Source: CAZRGV01 sp964599655 (GTDB lineage: Bacteria; Planctomycetota; Planctomycetia; Isosphaerales; Isosphaeraceae). From it: DNA of 64,000 nucleotides. How positions within the stretch are numbered: position 1 is the first letter of the stretch; the number at the start of each line of letters is the position of its first letter. A program made the translations under genes and the position numbers. The stretch covers positions 1 through 64,000 of the forward strand of contig CAZRGV010000009.1 in the NCBI GenBank assembly GCA_964599655.1, in the 5' to 3' direction. Of this stretch, positions 35,953-45,461 are shown in pieces. The notes below the pieces were generated by a model. The model had not been told where the DNA came from. It saw only the letters and a program-made list of their open reading frames with translations, and made no database searches.

Positions 35953-38238
35953 TCAACGCGAGGCGGCAACGCCTTGCGGTGGCCCGTCGGTTTGCGGTTC
36001 GAGCTTGCGGAGAACCTGGCCGTTTTCTCCGTTCCAGAGGAAGAGAATGCCGTCGGCCCCGCCCGCAGCGACGCGAGAGCGGTCGGCCGAAAGAGCCACG
36101 CTGAAGACGTAATCTTGCGGGCCGCTGAAAGTTCGGACGACCTGACCGTTGCCGGGGTTCCAGAATCGGACCGTCTGGTCGCCCGAGGCGCTGGCGATGA
36201 CCGGAGTTCCGGGGCCGTGGGCCCATCGCACGGCGGTCACCTGCTTGTCGAGAGCGTTCGTGGTGCGAAGCTGCTCGCCGGCCTCGTAGTCCCAGAACTT
36301 CAGAACGTTGTCGGCCCCGGCGGTGACAAGCTGCTTGCCGTCGGTACTCCAGTCGACGGCCAGGACGTGATGCGTGTGCCCTTCGAACGAGCGCAACTCC
36401 TTGCCGTCGGCGACGTTGATGACCTTCAGGAACTTGTCGGCGGCGCAGGTGGCGAGCGTCGAGCCGTCGGGGCTGAATCGAACGCCGAAGACGGTGTCGG
36501 AGTGGAGTCCGTCGAGGGTTCGAACCAGCAGGCCCTTGCCGGTTTCCCAGATTTTGACCTCGCCGCTTCGAGAGGGCTCGCCGCCACCGGCCGCCAGGAG
36601 AGTGCCATCGGGGTTGAAGTCGAGCGCGAGCACGCGGTCGACGTGCGGACCGAGCGTTTTCCAGGCCGACCAGGAACCCTGGAAGGTCCAGGACTTGAGG
36701 GTCTTGTCCTCGGAGGCCGAGACGAAGGTGCCGTCGTCGAGGAAGGCGACGGCCCGGACCGGCGCGAGCGGTTGATTCTTGGCGCCCGTGTGTCCGAACG
36801 CGAGGACGGCTCGGCCCGAGCCGGTCTCACGGACCATCAGGCCACCGTCGGCGCCGGCGGTCACAATCCGCTGACCGCCGGGCGAAAAGGCCACGGACGC
36901 CACGGGCGAGGGATGAGCCGGCAGGGTTCGGATCAAGGCCCCGTCGGCGAGGTTCCAGAGCCGAGCCGTCTTGTCGGCCGATCCGCTCAGAAGGGTTTCT
37001 CCGTTCGGATGGATGGCGAGGCTCAGGACCGGCCCCTCGTGTCCCGAGAGGGTTCGTTCGAGAGCTCCGTCGTCCGCGTTCCAAATTCGGATGGTCTGAT
37101 CGTCGCCCGCGGTGAGGATCTGCCGGCCGTCGGGGGTCGCGACGATGGCGTTCAGGGCCCCTTCGTGGCCTTTCGCGACGACTGGTTCGGCCGGTTCGGC
37201 GTCGGGAGCGTCCGGAAGTGTCCAGATTCGGGCGGTTCCATCGGCCGAGGCGGAGGCCAGGCGGCCATTCGCCAGGAAGGTCAGGCCGCGAACCGGGCCG
37301 GAGTGCCCTTTGAGCTCGGCCGAGGGGGCACCGTCGGCGAGCTTGAAGAGGCGGATGATTCCGTCGGAGCCGCCCGCGGCGACGGTCTTGCCATCGAGCG
37401 AGACCGCCAGCGCGAGAACCTGGGAGGCGGGGTGGTCGATCTTGCGGAGCTCCTTGCCGTCGGCGGGGTTCCAGAGGCGAATTGTCTTGTCGAGGCCGCC
37501 AGAGACAATCGACTTGCCGTCCGGGGCGACCGCCACGGCCTCGACCTTGTCGCCGTGGCCGTTGAAGGTGTGCGACTCGCCGCCGGTCGGGCAGTTCCAG
37601 AGGGTGACGATCTGGTACGAACCGGCCGCGAGCTTCGAGCCGTCGGCGCTGAAGCGAAGCGACTGGATGATGTCCTGATGCCCGGCAAGCGAGACGATTT
37701 CCAGCCCGGAATCGGCGTCGTAAACCTGGACGAGGTTGGCTCGACCGGCGGCCACGCGCTTGCCGTCGGCCGTCATGTCGACGGCGACGATCGGGTGAAC
37801 GCCGGGAGGCAAGGTGCCCAGCTCGACGGGCGCGGCTTCGGCGGCCAACTCGGCGGAATCATCCTTGGCGCCCGCGTCGATCCAGAGCTTGAGCAGACCG
37901 AGCTCTTGCGAGGTCAGCGGCTCGTTCTCTTTCTTTTCCGTGGGAGGCATGGCGGGGTCGGCCCGGTGAGCGGCCAGCTTGAAGAGGAGGCTTTCGTCGG
38001 CCTTGCCGGGGACGATCGCGGGGCCTCGCTTGCCGCCTTTGAGCATCGAAGGAACGTCTTCCAGGATGAGCTTGCTCTCGGCCAGGCCGCCGTTGTGGCA
38101 GCCGACACACTTCGCGTCGAGGATGTCGGCGACCTCCTTGGCGTAGCTGACCGGCTCCTTGCGGTCGGGAACCGCGACGGAGATCGGCTGGGGATCGGCG
38201 GCAAGCAGGACGATGGCGAGGCTCAGGAGGTAGGACAT
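35953..38238 (-). CDS. c-type cytochrome domain fused to 14 WD40 repeats
   Basis: A 761-residue exported protein. ATG 38238 gives a short signal peptide (SYLLSLAIVLLAADP). Residues 30-110 are a planctomycete cytochrome-c-like domain with a haem motif CVGCH (Cys44, Cys47, His48) and the typical MPPTEKK segment. From about residue 165 to the end I count 14 WD40-type repeats (for example KTIRLWNPADGKEL, KTARLWNLADGAL), enough for two seven-bladed propellers. This architecture is characteristic of planctomycetes; the function is not established, but it co-occurs with DUF1549/DUF1553 and DUF1501 proteins in putative extracellular polymer degradation. Here it follows both genes on the same strand. 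Confidence 0.9.
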   Translation of the reverse strand: MSYLLSLAIVLLAADPQPISVAVPDRKEPVSYAKEVADILDAKCVGCHNGGLAESKLILEDVPSMLKGGKRGPAIVPGKADESLLFKLAAHRADPAMPPTEKKENEPLTSQELGLLKLWIDAGAKDDSAELAAEAAPVELGTLPPGVHPIVAVDMTADGKRVAAGRANLVQVYDADSGLEIVSLAGHQDIIQSLRFSADGSKLAAGSYQIVTLWNCPTGGESHTFNGHGDKVEAVAVAPDGKSIVSGGLDKTIRLWNPADGKELRKIDHPASQVLALAVSLDGKTVAAGGSDGIIRLFKLADGAPSAELKGHSGPVRGLTFLANGRLASASADGTARIWTLPDAPDAEPAEPVVAKGHEGALNAIVATPDGRQILTAGDDQTIRIWNADDGALERTLSGHEGPVLSLAIHPNGETLLSGSADKTARLWNLADGALIRTLPAHPSPVASVAFSPGGQRIVTAGADGGLMVRETGSGRAVLAFGHTGAKNQPLAPVRAVAFLDDGTFVSASEDKTLKSWTFQGSWSAWKTLGPHVDRVLALDFNPDGTLLAAGGGEPSRSGEVKIWETGKGLLVRTLDGLHSDTVFGVRFSPDGSTLATCAADKFLKVINVADGKELRSFEGHTHHVLAVDWSTDGKQLVTAGADNVLKFWDYEAGEQLRTTNALDKQVTAVRWAHGPGTPVIASASGDQTVRFWNPGNGQVVRTFSGPQDYVFSVALSADRSRVAAGGADGILFLWNGENGQVLRKLEPQTDGPPQGVAASR

Positions 38239-38390
38239 CGGCGCATCCGCGAAAAGATCAACGGGTGGTACGACCTTGGGAGGGAACGCAGAGGGCAAGC
38301 GGGCTGCGTGAGACGCAAGGCGAGACGGACGGCGTGACCCTTGGGTTCGTTTCCGATTCTAGCAGACGGGAACTCCGGCCGGAAACCGAC

Positions 38391-38434
38391 GAGGAGCCCC
38401 GGCGCGATCGATTCGCAACGCGCCGGGGCTCCTC
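38391..38434 (-). terminator. 16-bp perfect hairpin after the DUF1501 gene
   Basis: GAGGAGCCCCGGCGCG (38391-38406) pairs perfectly with CGCGCCGGGGCTCCTC (38419-38434) around a 12-nt loop, 14 nt beyond the DUF1501 stop on the minus strand. Only GGTTT-like T residues follow, so termination or 3'-end protection is inferred. It could separate expression of the first two genes from the WD40-cytochrome gene. Confidence 0.6.
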
Positions 38435-38447
38435 GCGACGCCGAGTG

Positions 38448-39776
38448 TCAGCCGATCAGCTCGGGAATGAGGCTTCCCCGGTTGAGCACAGGCATCGGTC
38501 GGCCCGACTCGTTGGGGAACGGGTGCATCGGGTCGATTCCGAGCATGTGGTAGACGGTCTGGATCAGATCTTCGGGTCGCAACGGCCGTTCGATGGGCGA
38601 TTCCCCCTTGCGGCTGGTCGCGCCGATGACCTGGCCCATCTTGAATCCGCCACCGGCGACGAGCGCCGACATGGCCCCCGGCCAGTGGTCTCGGCCATTG
38701 TTGCTGATGCGAGGCGAGCGTCCAAACTCGCCCCAAACGAGGACGAGGATCCGATCGGCCTGACCTCGGTCGTGAATGTCCTGAACCAGGGTGGCGATCG
38801 CGTCGTCGAGCTTGGGAAGCTGGCGGCGACAGCTTGGGAAGATGCCGCCGTGGTGATCCCAGTTGTCGAAGTCGGTGATGGTGACGAACGTGACGCCGGC
38901 CTCGACCAGTCGCCTCGCGAGCAGGCAGCTCTGCCCCAGCGGCGTTCGGCCGTAGCGGTCGCGGAGCTTCGGGTCCTCGTTCGAGAGGTCGAAGGCCTTG
39001 CGAGCGGCGGGTCCGGTGACCATCTCGTAGGCCTGGGCCGTGAACTGGTCGATGCCGTCCATCATGCCCGACGCGTCTCGGGCCCGTTCGATGCGGTCGA
39101 TCTGTTCGAGCAGATGGCGGCGGTCTTCCAGACGATCGAGCGAAAGGCCATTGGGCGGTTCGAGGTTCCGGACCCGGATGTTGTTCGAGGGGTCGCCGTC
39201 GATGCTGAAGGGATTGACGCCCGCGCCGAGATACGCCCCTTGACCGAAGAACGGGCTTCGAGGGATTCCGACGTAGGGCGGCACGCCCAAGGCGTTGGAG
39301 CCTCGGAGCTTGGCGACGATCGAGCCGACGCTCGGCCGGTCATTGGCGCGAAGGAAGTTGGTCGAGGCGGGGAAGCCGGTCATGACCCAGTGGGTGCCCG
39401 AGTTGTGGTCGGGCGTGTCGTGGTGGAGGCTCCGGATCACGGCGAGCTTGTCCATCACGAGGGCCTGCTTGGGGAACAGCTCGGTGAGCCGCACGCCCGG
39501 AACGCGGGTCGAGATGGGCTGGAACTCGCCACGGATCTCCTTGGGGGCGTCGGGTTTGGGGTCGTAGGTATCGATGTGGGTTGGGCCGCCCTGGAGGAAG
39601 ACCTGGATGACGGCGGTGTCTCGCGAGGCGCCTCCCTGGGCCGCGGCCCGGGCGCGAAGCCGGAGCATGTCGGCCATGGTCAGCCCGGCGAACCCCAGGG
39701 CCCCGACCCGGAGGAACCCCCGTCGAGTGACGCCGTCGCACAAGGTTCCGCCGCGGCCGCCGAACACGTCGAGCAT
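38448..39776 (-). CDS. DUF1501 protein with Tat signal
   Basis: A 442-residue protein starting at ATG 39776. The N-terminal TRRGFLRVGALGFAGLTMADML is a twin-arginine export signal. The remainder matches DUF1501, a family related to alkaline phosphatase/sulfatase-fold proteins: VFLQGGPTHIDTYDPKP near residue 60, LHHDTPDHNSGTHWVMTG, and VLVWGEFGRSPRISNNGRDHW near the C-terminus, which keep likely metal ligands (Asp and His). Biochemical function is unknown. It lies 41 nt downstream of the DUF1549/DUF1553 gene, the usual planctomycete pairing, and the two proteins are presumed to act together outside the cytoplasmic membrane. Confidence 0.92.
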   Translation of the reverse strand: MLDVFGGRGGTLCDGVTRRGFLRVGALGFAGLTMADMLRLRARAAAQGGASRDTAVIQVFLQGGPTHIDTYDPKPDAPKEIRGEFQPISTRVPGVRLTELFPKQALVMDKLAVIRSLHHDTPDHNSGTHWVMTGFPASTNFLRANDRPSVGSIVAKLRGSNALGVPPYVGIPRSPFFGQGAYLGAGVNPFSIDGDPSNNIRVRNLEPPNGLSLDRLEDRRHLLEQIDRIERARDASGMMDGIDQFTAQAYEMVTGPAARKAFDLSNEDPKLRDRYGRTPLGQSCLLARRLVEAGVTFVTITDFDNWDHHGGIFPSCRRQLPKLDDAIATLVQDIHDRGQADRILVLVWGEFGRSPRISNNGRDHWPGAMSALVAGGGFKMGQVIGATSRKGESPIERPLRPEDLIQTVYHMLGIDPMHPFPNESGRPMPVLNRGSLIPELIG

Positions 39777-39817
39777 GGTCCGATCCCTCCCCCTTATCGC
39801 AAGGGCTTCGCGTTGGA

Positions 39818-42271
39818 TCACCGGTTGAAAAGGAATTCCTTCGAGTTGATCAGGGCCCAGATCAGGTCCTCGAAACCTTGCCGCGGCGTGCCGTGCGAGC
39901 GGGCCTTGGCCAGGTGTGCGAGGCAGAGGTCGCGCTCGTCGACGGTCGGAAGCCGGCCGTAACAGAGGCGGTACAGTTCTTCGATCTTCTGGGTGTCGGA
40001 TCGGGGGTCCTTCGTCTCGTCGGCCAGGCGGGCGGCGCGGCCGCCGCCGGTCACCTTCGACTCGATCTCGCCCGAGTTGAGCAGGTGCAAACGCTGCGAA
40101 AGGTTGGCCTCGGCCGTCCGCTCGCACTCGCAGACGCTTTCCCGTTTCGGGCGGCCGAAGACTTCGAGGAAATACGAGCCGAAGCCCTCGTCCGGCAGTT
40201 GCACGGCGCGGAACCCCTTGGGCAGGCCGTTGAAGTTCTCGGTCGCGCCGGTGACGGAGTCGATGGCGTCGAGGAGCACTTCGGCGGGCAGGCGACGAGG
40301 GTAGAACCGGGCGTAATTCTGGTGGTCGAGCGCGTTCGCCTCCTGGGGCAGGCTCGATCGGTCGTACGCCTTGCTGGTGGCGATCAGCCGGACCAGATGC
40401 TTGAGGTCGTAGCCGCTCCGGACGAAGTCGGCGGACAATGCGTCGAGCAGCTCGGGGTTGGTCGCCGGGTTGGAAACGCGCATGTCGTCTTCGGGTTCGA
40501 TGAGGCCCCGGCCGAAGAAGTGCTTCCAGTAACGGTTGACCAGCGCCTTGGCGAAGAACGGGTTGTCGGGCTGTCCGAGCCACTGGGCAAGCGCCTCTCG
40601 CGGATCATCCCGAGGACCGAGGTTCTTGAACTCGGGTCCGTCGAGGGCCTTGGGAGCGTATTCGATGCCTTTCGTCGGATGTTTGGCCAGTCCGGTCGGA
40701 AGGACGAAAACCCTGGGGCTGAACGGGTCGTTGCCCGGCTTGCGGCCGATCCGGCTGAAGAACGAGGCGAAGCCGTAATAGTCGTCCTGGCTCCACTTCT
40801 CGAACGGGTGATGGTGGCAACGGGCGCACTGAATCCGCATGCCGAGAAAGAGCTGGGCCGTGTCTTCCACGAGGGCATCGTCGTTGTTCTGGTTGAGGTC
40901 GCGAGGCCGATACCAGGTCGCGGCCGGGTTGAACGAGGGGTCGCCCTTCGCCGCGATCAGGGCTGAGGCGAACCGGTCGTACGGCAGGTTCTCGGCCAGC
41001 GACTCCCGGATCCAGGCGTGGAACGCAAAGGTGGTCGACTGGGTGAAGTTGCCGAAGTTCCCTCGCTGGTTGCGAAGGATGGCCGACCACTTCATGGCGA
41101 AGTAGTCGGCGTACTCGGGACGTTCGAGAAGGCGATCGACCCAGCGCGCCCGCTTGTCCGGGTTGGTGTCGGCTTCAAAGGCGGCGACCTCTTCCGGTGA
41201 GGGCAGGATGCCGCAGAGATCGAGACTGGTCCGGCGGGCGAACTCGGCGTCGGTGCACGCTGGGCTCGGCGGCAGGTTCAGGTCGCGGAGCTTCTGGAAG
41301 ACGAACGGGTCGATCAGGTTGTCCGACTTCGGTTCGTCCCATGCCAGCGGTTCGCCCGTTCGGGGGATGGTCGCCCGAGCGACGGTCACCTGGCCGCCGA
41401 AGCGGACCATGATGGCGGCCTCGCCCACGCCGTCGAGGGTCGAAACCACGCCCTGCTCATCGACCGAGGCCAGGTCGGCCGCGTTCGACTGGTACTGGGC
41501 CAGTCGGGTCACGTCGACCTCATGGCCGTTGCTGTAATGGGCGGTCACCCGAAGCTGCTGCTCGGCCTGCTCGGTCATCCGACGTCGTGAGGGGCTGACG
41601 CGGATCTCGGTCAGTCGAGGCGCCTGGCCCGACTCGAAGGGCATCCCCTGGCGAATCCAACGGGCGATGGTGTGATACTCCGGCGAGCCAACAACGAACT
41701 TTCGACCGCCTCCGTGCGGGATCGTCGCGGTCGGCTTCCGGAGAAGGAGGCTCTTGCCGGGCGAGGCCGGGAAGGTCCGTCGGCCCCGTCCCTCCCGAAC
41801 CAGGGCCTCGTAATCAAATTTCGGGTCGAATCCCAGCAGGCTGAGCCGGAAGCCGTTCTGCCCCACGGCCTTGCCGTGACAGCTTCCCGAGTTGCAACCA
41901 TACTTGCTGAAGATCGGGACGACCTCGCTGGCGAAGTCGATCGGCCGGGTGTTGGCGAAGTCGGTCACCTCGACGCGAACGGTCGCGGTTCGATCGCCAT
42001 CCTGGATGAGGACTTCGGTCGAACCATCCCCTCGAGGGCGAACCAGCCCGCTTGCCTCGACCACGGCCACCGCCGGATCGCGACTCTCGTACCGTACGGA
42101 ACGGGTTCGATCGAGAGCGCGGTTCGCGTCAATCCGTTCGGTCACGAGGATCTGGGCGGAGGTGTCGGAGCCCTCGAGCCGGATTTCCGAGGGCTCGACG
42201 TCCAGGCGGCTGGGGTTCGCGTCCGTCGGAGTCGTTGCCAGCGCCAGCCACGCCAGGGTGGTGAAAACCAC
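39818..42271 (-). CDS. DUF1549/DUF1553 cytochrome-like protein with Ig-like domains
   Basis: An 817-residue exported protein; GTG 42271 follows GGAGG at good spacing, and the N-terminus is a signal peptide (MVFTTLAWLALATTPTDA). An Ig-like BIG2-type domain covers residues 20-105, then a cytochrome-like PSCyt1 domain with CNSGSCH (Cys126, Cys131, His132). A second Ig-like region (residues 220-300) precedes the DUF1549 domain, with CARCH at 482-486, and DUF1553 forms the C-terminal third (RLIATSKAYDRSS, NSGEI). Such proteins are hallmarks of planctomycetes and usually lie beside DUF1501 genes, as here. Their substrate is unknown. Divergent from ribBA. Confidence 0.92.
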   Translation of the reverse strand: MVFTTLAWLALATTPTDANPSRLDVEPSEIRLEGSDTSAQILVTERIDANRALDRTRSVRYESRDPAVAVVEASGLVRPRGDGSTEVLIQDGDRTATVRVEVTDFANTRPIDFASEVVPIFSKYGCNSGSCHGKAVGQNGFRLSLLGFDPKFDYEALVREGRGRRTFPASPGKSLLLRKPTATIPHGGGRKFVVGSPEYHTIARWIRQGMPFESGQAPRLTEIRVSPSRRRMTEQAEQQLRVTAHYSNGHEVDVTRLAQYQSNAADLASVDEQGVVSTLDGVGEAAIMVRFGGQVTVARATIPRTGEPLAWDEPKSDNLIDPFVFQKLRDLNLPPSPACTDAEFARRTSLDLCGILPSPEEVAAFEADTNPDKRARWVDRLLERPEYADYFAMKWSAILRNQRGNFGNFTQSTTFAFHAWIRESLAENLPYDRFASALIAAKGDPSFNPAATWYRPRDLNQNNDDALVEDTAQLFLGMRIQCARCHHHPFEKWSQDDYYGFASFFSRIGRKPGNDPFSPRVFVLPTGLAKHPTKGIEYAPKALDGPEFKNLGPRDDPREALAQWLGQPDNPFFAKALVNRYWKHFFGRGLIEPEDDMRVSNPATNPELLDALSADFVRSGYDLKHLVRLIATSKAYDRSSLPQEANALDHQNYARFYPRRLPAEVLLDAIDSVTGATENFNGLPKGFRAVQLPDEGFGSYFLEVFGRPKRESVCECERTAEANLSQRLHLLNSGEIESKVTGGGRAARLADETKDPRSDTQKIEELYRLCYGRLPTVDERDLCLAHLAKARSHGTPRQGFEDLIWALINSKEFLFNR

Positions 42272-42496
42272 AGGTGGACCTCCGTCGCTCGCTCGTTGAA
42301 TTCCTTAGGTCCGACGATTGTCACGTCTAGCAATTTGACACCAACAGGCCGGTTTCGCAAGCGAAAAAGGTCCAAAAATCCGAATCTCCTCGGACTCGGC
42401 TTTCCCAGGGGGGGCGGGACAAGCGTGGGGTGTTCGTCTACAATGGAAAGAAGAAGTCTGCGGACGCGCCCCGGAGGGGGCAAAGGATGCACGGCG

Positions 42497-43762
42497 ATGG
42501 CCTACGAGTTTTCGAAGGTGGAAGACGCGGTCGAGGCCCTGGCGGCGGGGCGGGTCGTGATCGTGGTCGACGACGAGCAGCGCGAGAATGAAGGGGATTT
42601 CGTCGCGGCGGCCGAGTCGATCACGCCCGAGATCGTGGAGTTCATGATCACGCACGGTCGGGGGCTGGTTTGCGCGCCGATTATGCCGGAACTGGCCGAC
42701 CGATTGCGGCTGAACCCGATGGTCGAGCAGAACACCGCGCCGCATCAGACGCCGTTTACCGTGCCGGTCGATCACCGGAGCTGTCGCACGGGAATCACCG
42801 CCGAGGAGCGCGCCACGACCATCCGGGCGATCCTCGACCCGGCGACCCGGCCCTCCGACCTGGTCCGGCCTGGCCATGTCTTCCCGCTCGTGGCCAAGGA
42901 AGGGGGTGTGCTCCGGCGCGCGGGCCACACGGAGGCCACGGTGGACCTCTGCCGCCTGGCGGGTCTGTATCCGGCCGGCGTGCTCTGCGAGATCCTCGAC
43001 GGCGTTGGCCGGGCGAGCCGGGAGCGCCTGCATCAGATCGCGGCCGAATTCGGTCTCCCGATTCTCTCGATCGAGACGCTGATCAAGTACCGGCGACGTC
43101 GCGAGCGGCTGGTTCACCGTTCGGCCGAGGCGGAGCTGCCGACACGCTACGGCCGGGGACGCATCATCGGCTACACGGTCGACTACGAGCCGGGGAACAA
43201 TCCGGTCGTCTTCGCGATGGGAGATCTGGCGTCGGTTCCCGCGCCGCTGGTTCGCATTCACTCGTCGTGCTTCACGGGAGACCTGCTCGAATCGCTCCGT
43301 TGCGACTGCGGCGATCAGCTTCACCTGGCGCTTGAGATGATTGGACGGGAAGGCGTCGGGGCGTTGATCTACCTGCCACAGGAAGGACGTGGAATCGGCC
43401 TGATCGAAAAGATCAAGGCGTATCATCTTCAGGACCAGGGGCTGGATACCGTCGAGGCGAACCTGGCGCTGGGGTATCGCGCGGACCTTCGCGATTACGG
43501 CGTCGGGTTGCAAATTCTCAAGGATCTGGGTTTGAGCCGGGTTCGATTGCTCACGAACAATCCGAAGAAGACCAACGCGTTCGTGTATGATGGTTATGAC
43601 TTGCAGGTTGTCGAGCAGATTCCGATCATTGCTCCGGAGGAAGCCGACCGCCGCCGCTATCTCGAGGCCAAGCGGGAGAAACTCGGGCACCTGCTGCCCG
43701 GTTCACCGTTGGAAACCGGAGGCAACGGTCCGGCCGTGCTTCCCGCCAAGGAGCCTGGTTAG
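42497..43762 (+). CDS. ribBA: Bifunctional DHBP synthase / GTP cyclohydrolase II
   Basis: A 421-residue fusion that catalyses the two entry reactions of riboflavin synthesis. The N-terminal RibB half has DDEQRENEGDFV and HTEATVDLCRLAG, residues of the ribulose-5-phosphate site. The C-terminal RibA half has the zinc site Cys258, Cys269, Cys271 (HSSCFTGD and LRCDCGDQ) and the GTP-binding EGRGIGLIEKIKAY. ATG 42497 is preceded by AAAGGA at nine bases; the upstream open frame is antisense to the neighbouring gene and rejected. I see no FMN riboswitch in the 225-bp leader. It is divergent from the DUF1553 gene. Confidence 0.96.
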   Translation: MAYEFSKVEDAVEALAAGRVVIVVDDEQRENEGDFVAAAESITPEIVEFMITHGRGLVCAPIMPELADRLRLNPMVEQNTAPHQTPFTVPVDHRSCRTGITAEERATTIRAILDPATRPSDLVRPGHVFPLVAKEGGVLRRAGHTEATVDLCRLAGLYPAGVLCEILDGVGRASRERLHQIAAEFGLPILSIETLIKYRRRRERLVHRSAEAELPTRYGRGRIIGYTVDYEPGNNPVVFAMGDLASVPAPLVRIHSSCFTGDLLESLRCDCGDQLHLALEMIGREGVGALIYLPQEGRGIGLIEKIKAYHLQDQGLDTVEANLALGYRADLRDYGVGLQILKDLGLSRVRLLTNNPKKTNAFVYDGYDLQVVEQIPIIAPEEADRRRYLEAKREKLGHLLPGSPLETGGNGPAVLPAKEPG

Positions 43763-43912
43763 GACGGGCCCCATCACGGGTCGGGTTTTTCGTACCCTTT
43801 GATGGTTCCCGATGAGCAAGACAGTCCCCGTGGGCCGGCCAGGAGAGCGCCGGCCTCCTCCACCAAGAACGGTCAATCCCATGCCAGCGACATTCCCGAA
43901 GGACACCGACCC

Positions 43913-45310
43913 GTGCCGAGCAAAATGATCCGACGTGTGCTCATGGTGGTCGCCGGACTGGCGATCGCGGGTGTCGGCCTGATGTTCGCGACGTTGCCGA
44001 AACCGAGCGGCGCCGATGAGGCGTCGAAACCCGGCTTTGACCCCGAAGCCCGCCGCCTGCTCGACGAGGTCGCCAAGACCTACAAGGGGATGAAGGCGTA
44101 CGTCGATCACGGACGCTTCTCCTTCAAGCTGAATGTCAACGGCGAACCGCAGGATCGCGCCACCGACCTGAGCCTCTCGTATGTTCGCCCGGACAAGATC
44201 GTGCTCGAGACCGATGGCGTGCGGATTTCCAGCGATGGCCAGACGTTGACCACCTCGAAGGCCGCGCTCAAGAAGTATCTCAAGCGTCCCGCTCCCAAGG
44301 AGGTGACGCTCGAAACGGTCCTGGCCGGTCCGCTCGGAGCGATGGTGGTCGGTGGCCCATCCGAGGTGCCGGTCATCGTCGTGCTCGACCTCCTGATCGG
44401 CGATCATCCGGCCAAGACGCTCGTCGAAGGGGCCAATCGCCTGACGCTCGAGGCCGACCGCGCGGTCGACGGCAAGACGCTGAAGTCGGTCCTGATCGAG
44501 CAGAACGACGGCCCGAGCCTTCGCCTTCTGATCGACCCCGGCTCGAAGTTCGTCCAGCAGATCGAGCTTGTGATTTCCCCCGAGCGGTTGAAGGAGAAGG
44601 CCCCTCCGGGAACGACGCTCTCGGACCTTTCGATCACCTGGAACAGCGGCGCGATTTCGACCGAGGCGCCTGCGCCCGAGACGTTCGTGTTCAGCCCGCC
44701 GCCAGGGTTCACGGAGGTCTCGGCGGCCGAGGTCGCCGCGGCCGCCGGTGGCGAGCCCGGGCATGAGCTGCTCGGCAAGCCCGTTCCCGAGTTCTCGCTG
44801 ACGGTTCTCGACGGCGACGGAAAGACCAAAACGCTCTCCAAGGCCGACCTGGCCGGCAAGGTCGTCTTGCTTGATTTCTGGGCCACCTGGTGCCCCCCCT
44901 GCCGTGAAGAGCTGCCCGAGATCCAGACCTTGACCGAGGCTCTCGCCAAGGGGCATTCCAAGGACGTGGTGGTGGTGGCCGTCAGCGAGGATCGAACCCC
45001 GGACGANNNNNNNNNNGGCTCACCGGTTCGCAAGCTGGTCGAACAAACCCTGGCCGACCTGAAGGTCAACCTGACGAAGGGCCCGGTTGGCCACGTGGCG
45101 CTCGATCCGAATCAGACGATCGGCGAAGCCTTTGGTGTTCAGGCGTTGCCGACACTGGTTTTGATCGACGGCAAAGGCATCGTTCAGTCGGTCCATGTCG
45201 GCTACGCCGAAGGGATCGGAGATCGGTTGGCGGGGGATATCGAAACCCTGCTGGCCGGCAAGTCGCTGCTCGAACCCAAGCCGGACAAGGCCGAGGTTAA
45301 GACGCCGTAA
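43913..45310 (+). CDS. TlpA-like thioredoxin protein with N-terminal DUF2092-like domain (contains gap)
   Basis: About 465 residues. GTG 43913 with GAAGGA nine bases upstream is preferred; an ATG lies four codons later. A membrane anchor or signal peptide (VLMVVAGLAIAGVGLMFA) is followed by a region resembling DUF2092/LolA-like periplasmic folds (residues 40-270), then a TlpA/ResA thioredoxin domain with the redox motif WCPPC (Cys327 and Cys330) and the cis-Pro loop ALPTLVLID. Such proteins reduce disulfides on the outer face of the membrane, often in cytochrome maturation. Ten N (45007-45016) hide about four residues; the frame is kept. Confidence 0.87.
   Translation: MPSKMIRRVLMVVAGLAIAGVGLMFATLPKPSGADEASKPGFDPEARRLLDEVAKTYKGMKAYVDHGRFSFKLNVNGEPQDRATDLSLSYVRPDKIVLETDGVRISSDGQTLTTSKAALKKYLKRPAPKEVTLETVLAGPLGAMVVGGPSEVPVIVVLDLLIGDHPAKTLVEGANRLTLEADRAVDGKTLKSVLIEQNDGPSLRLLIDPGSKFVQQIELVISPERLKEKAPPGTTLSDLSITWNSGAISTEAPAPETFVFSPPPGFTEVSAAEVAAAAGGEPGHELLGKPVPEFSLTVLDGDGKTKTLSKADLAGKVVLLDFWATWCPPCREELPEIQTLTEALAKGHSKDVVVVAVSEDRTPDXXXXGSPVRKLVEQTLADLKVNLTKGPVGHVALDPNQTIGEAFGVQALPTLVLIDGKGIVQSVHVGYAEGIGDRLAGDIETLLAGKSLLEPKPDKAEVKTP
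45007..45016. other. Assembly gap (10 N) inside the TlpA-like gene
   Basis: Frame is consistent across the gap, which lies between the thioredoxin motif and the C-terminal half of that domain. Confidence 0.95.
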
Positions 45311-45461
45311 ACGTGGCAAAGACGTCGGTCTCTTCTCGCGACCAGGACTCCCGGCCGCGAGACTCGCGGGCTCTTCTCGGCTTGGGATCTTGATTTGCGG
45401 GGAAAGAGCCGCTACGTTGCCCTGATCGGTCACGGAGCCAACGGCCTGGAGACGGCCTGCC

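Noticed and set aside
35896..38337. 813-residue plus-strand frame opposite the WD40-cytochrome gene
   Set aside because: Periodic Gly/Arg/Val-rich mirror of the WD40 repeats, without start signal or motif.
42272..42496. FMN riboswitch before ribBA
   Set aside because: None of the conserved RFN-element strings are visible in the 225-bp leader.
43766..43790. Terminator after ribBA
   Set aside because: There is a TTTTT run, but the preceding GGGCCC/GGGTC stem is short and needs a G-U pair, so it is too weak to call.
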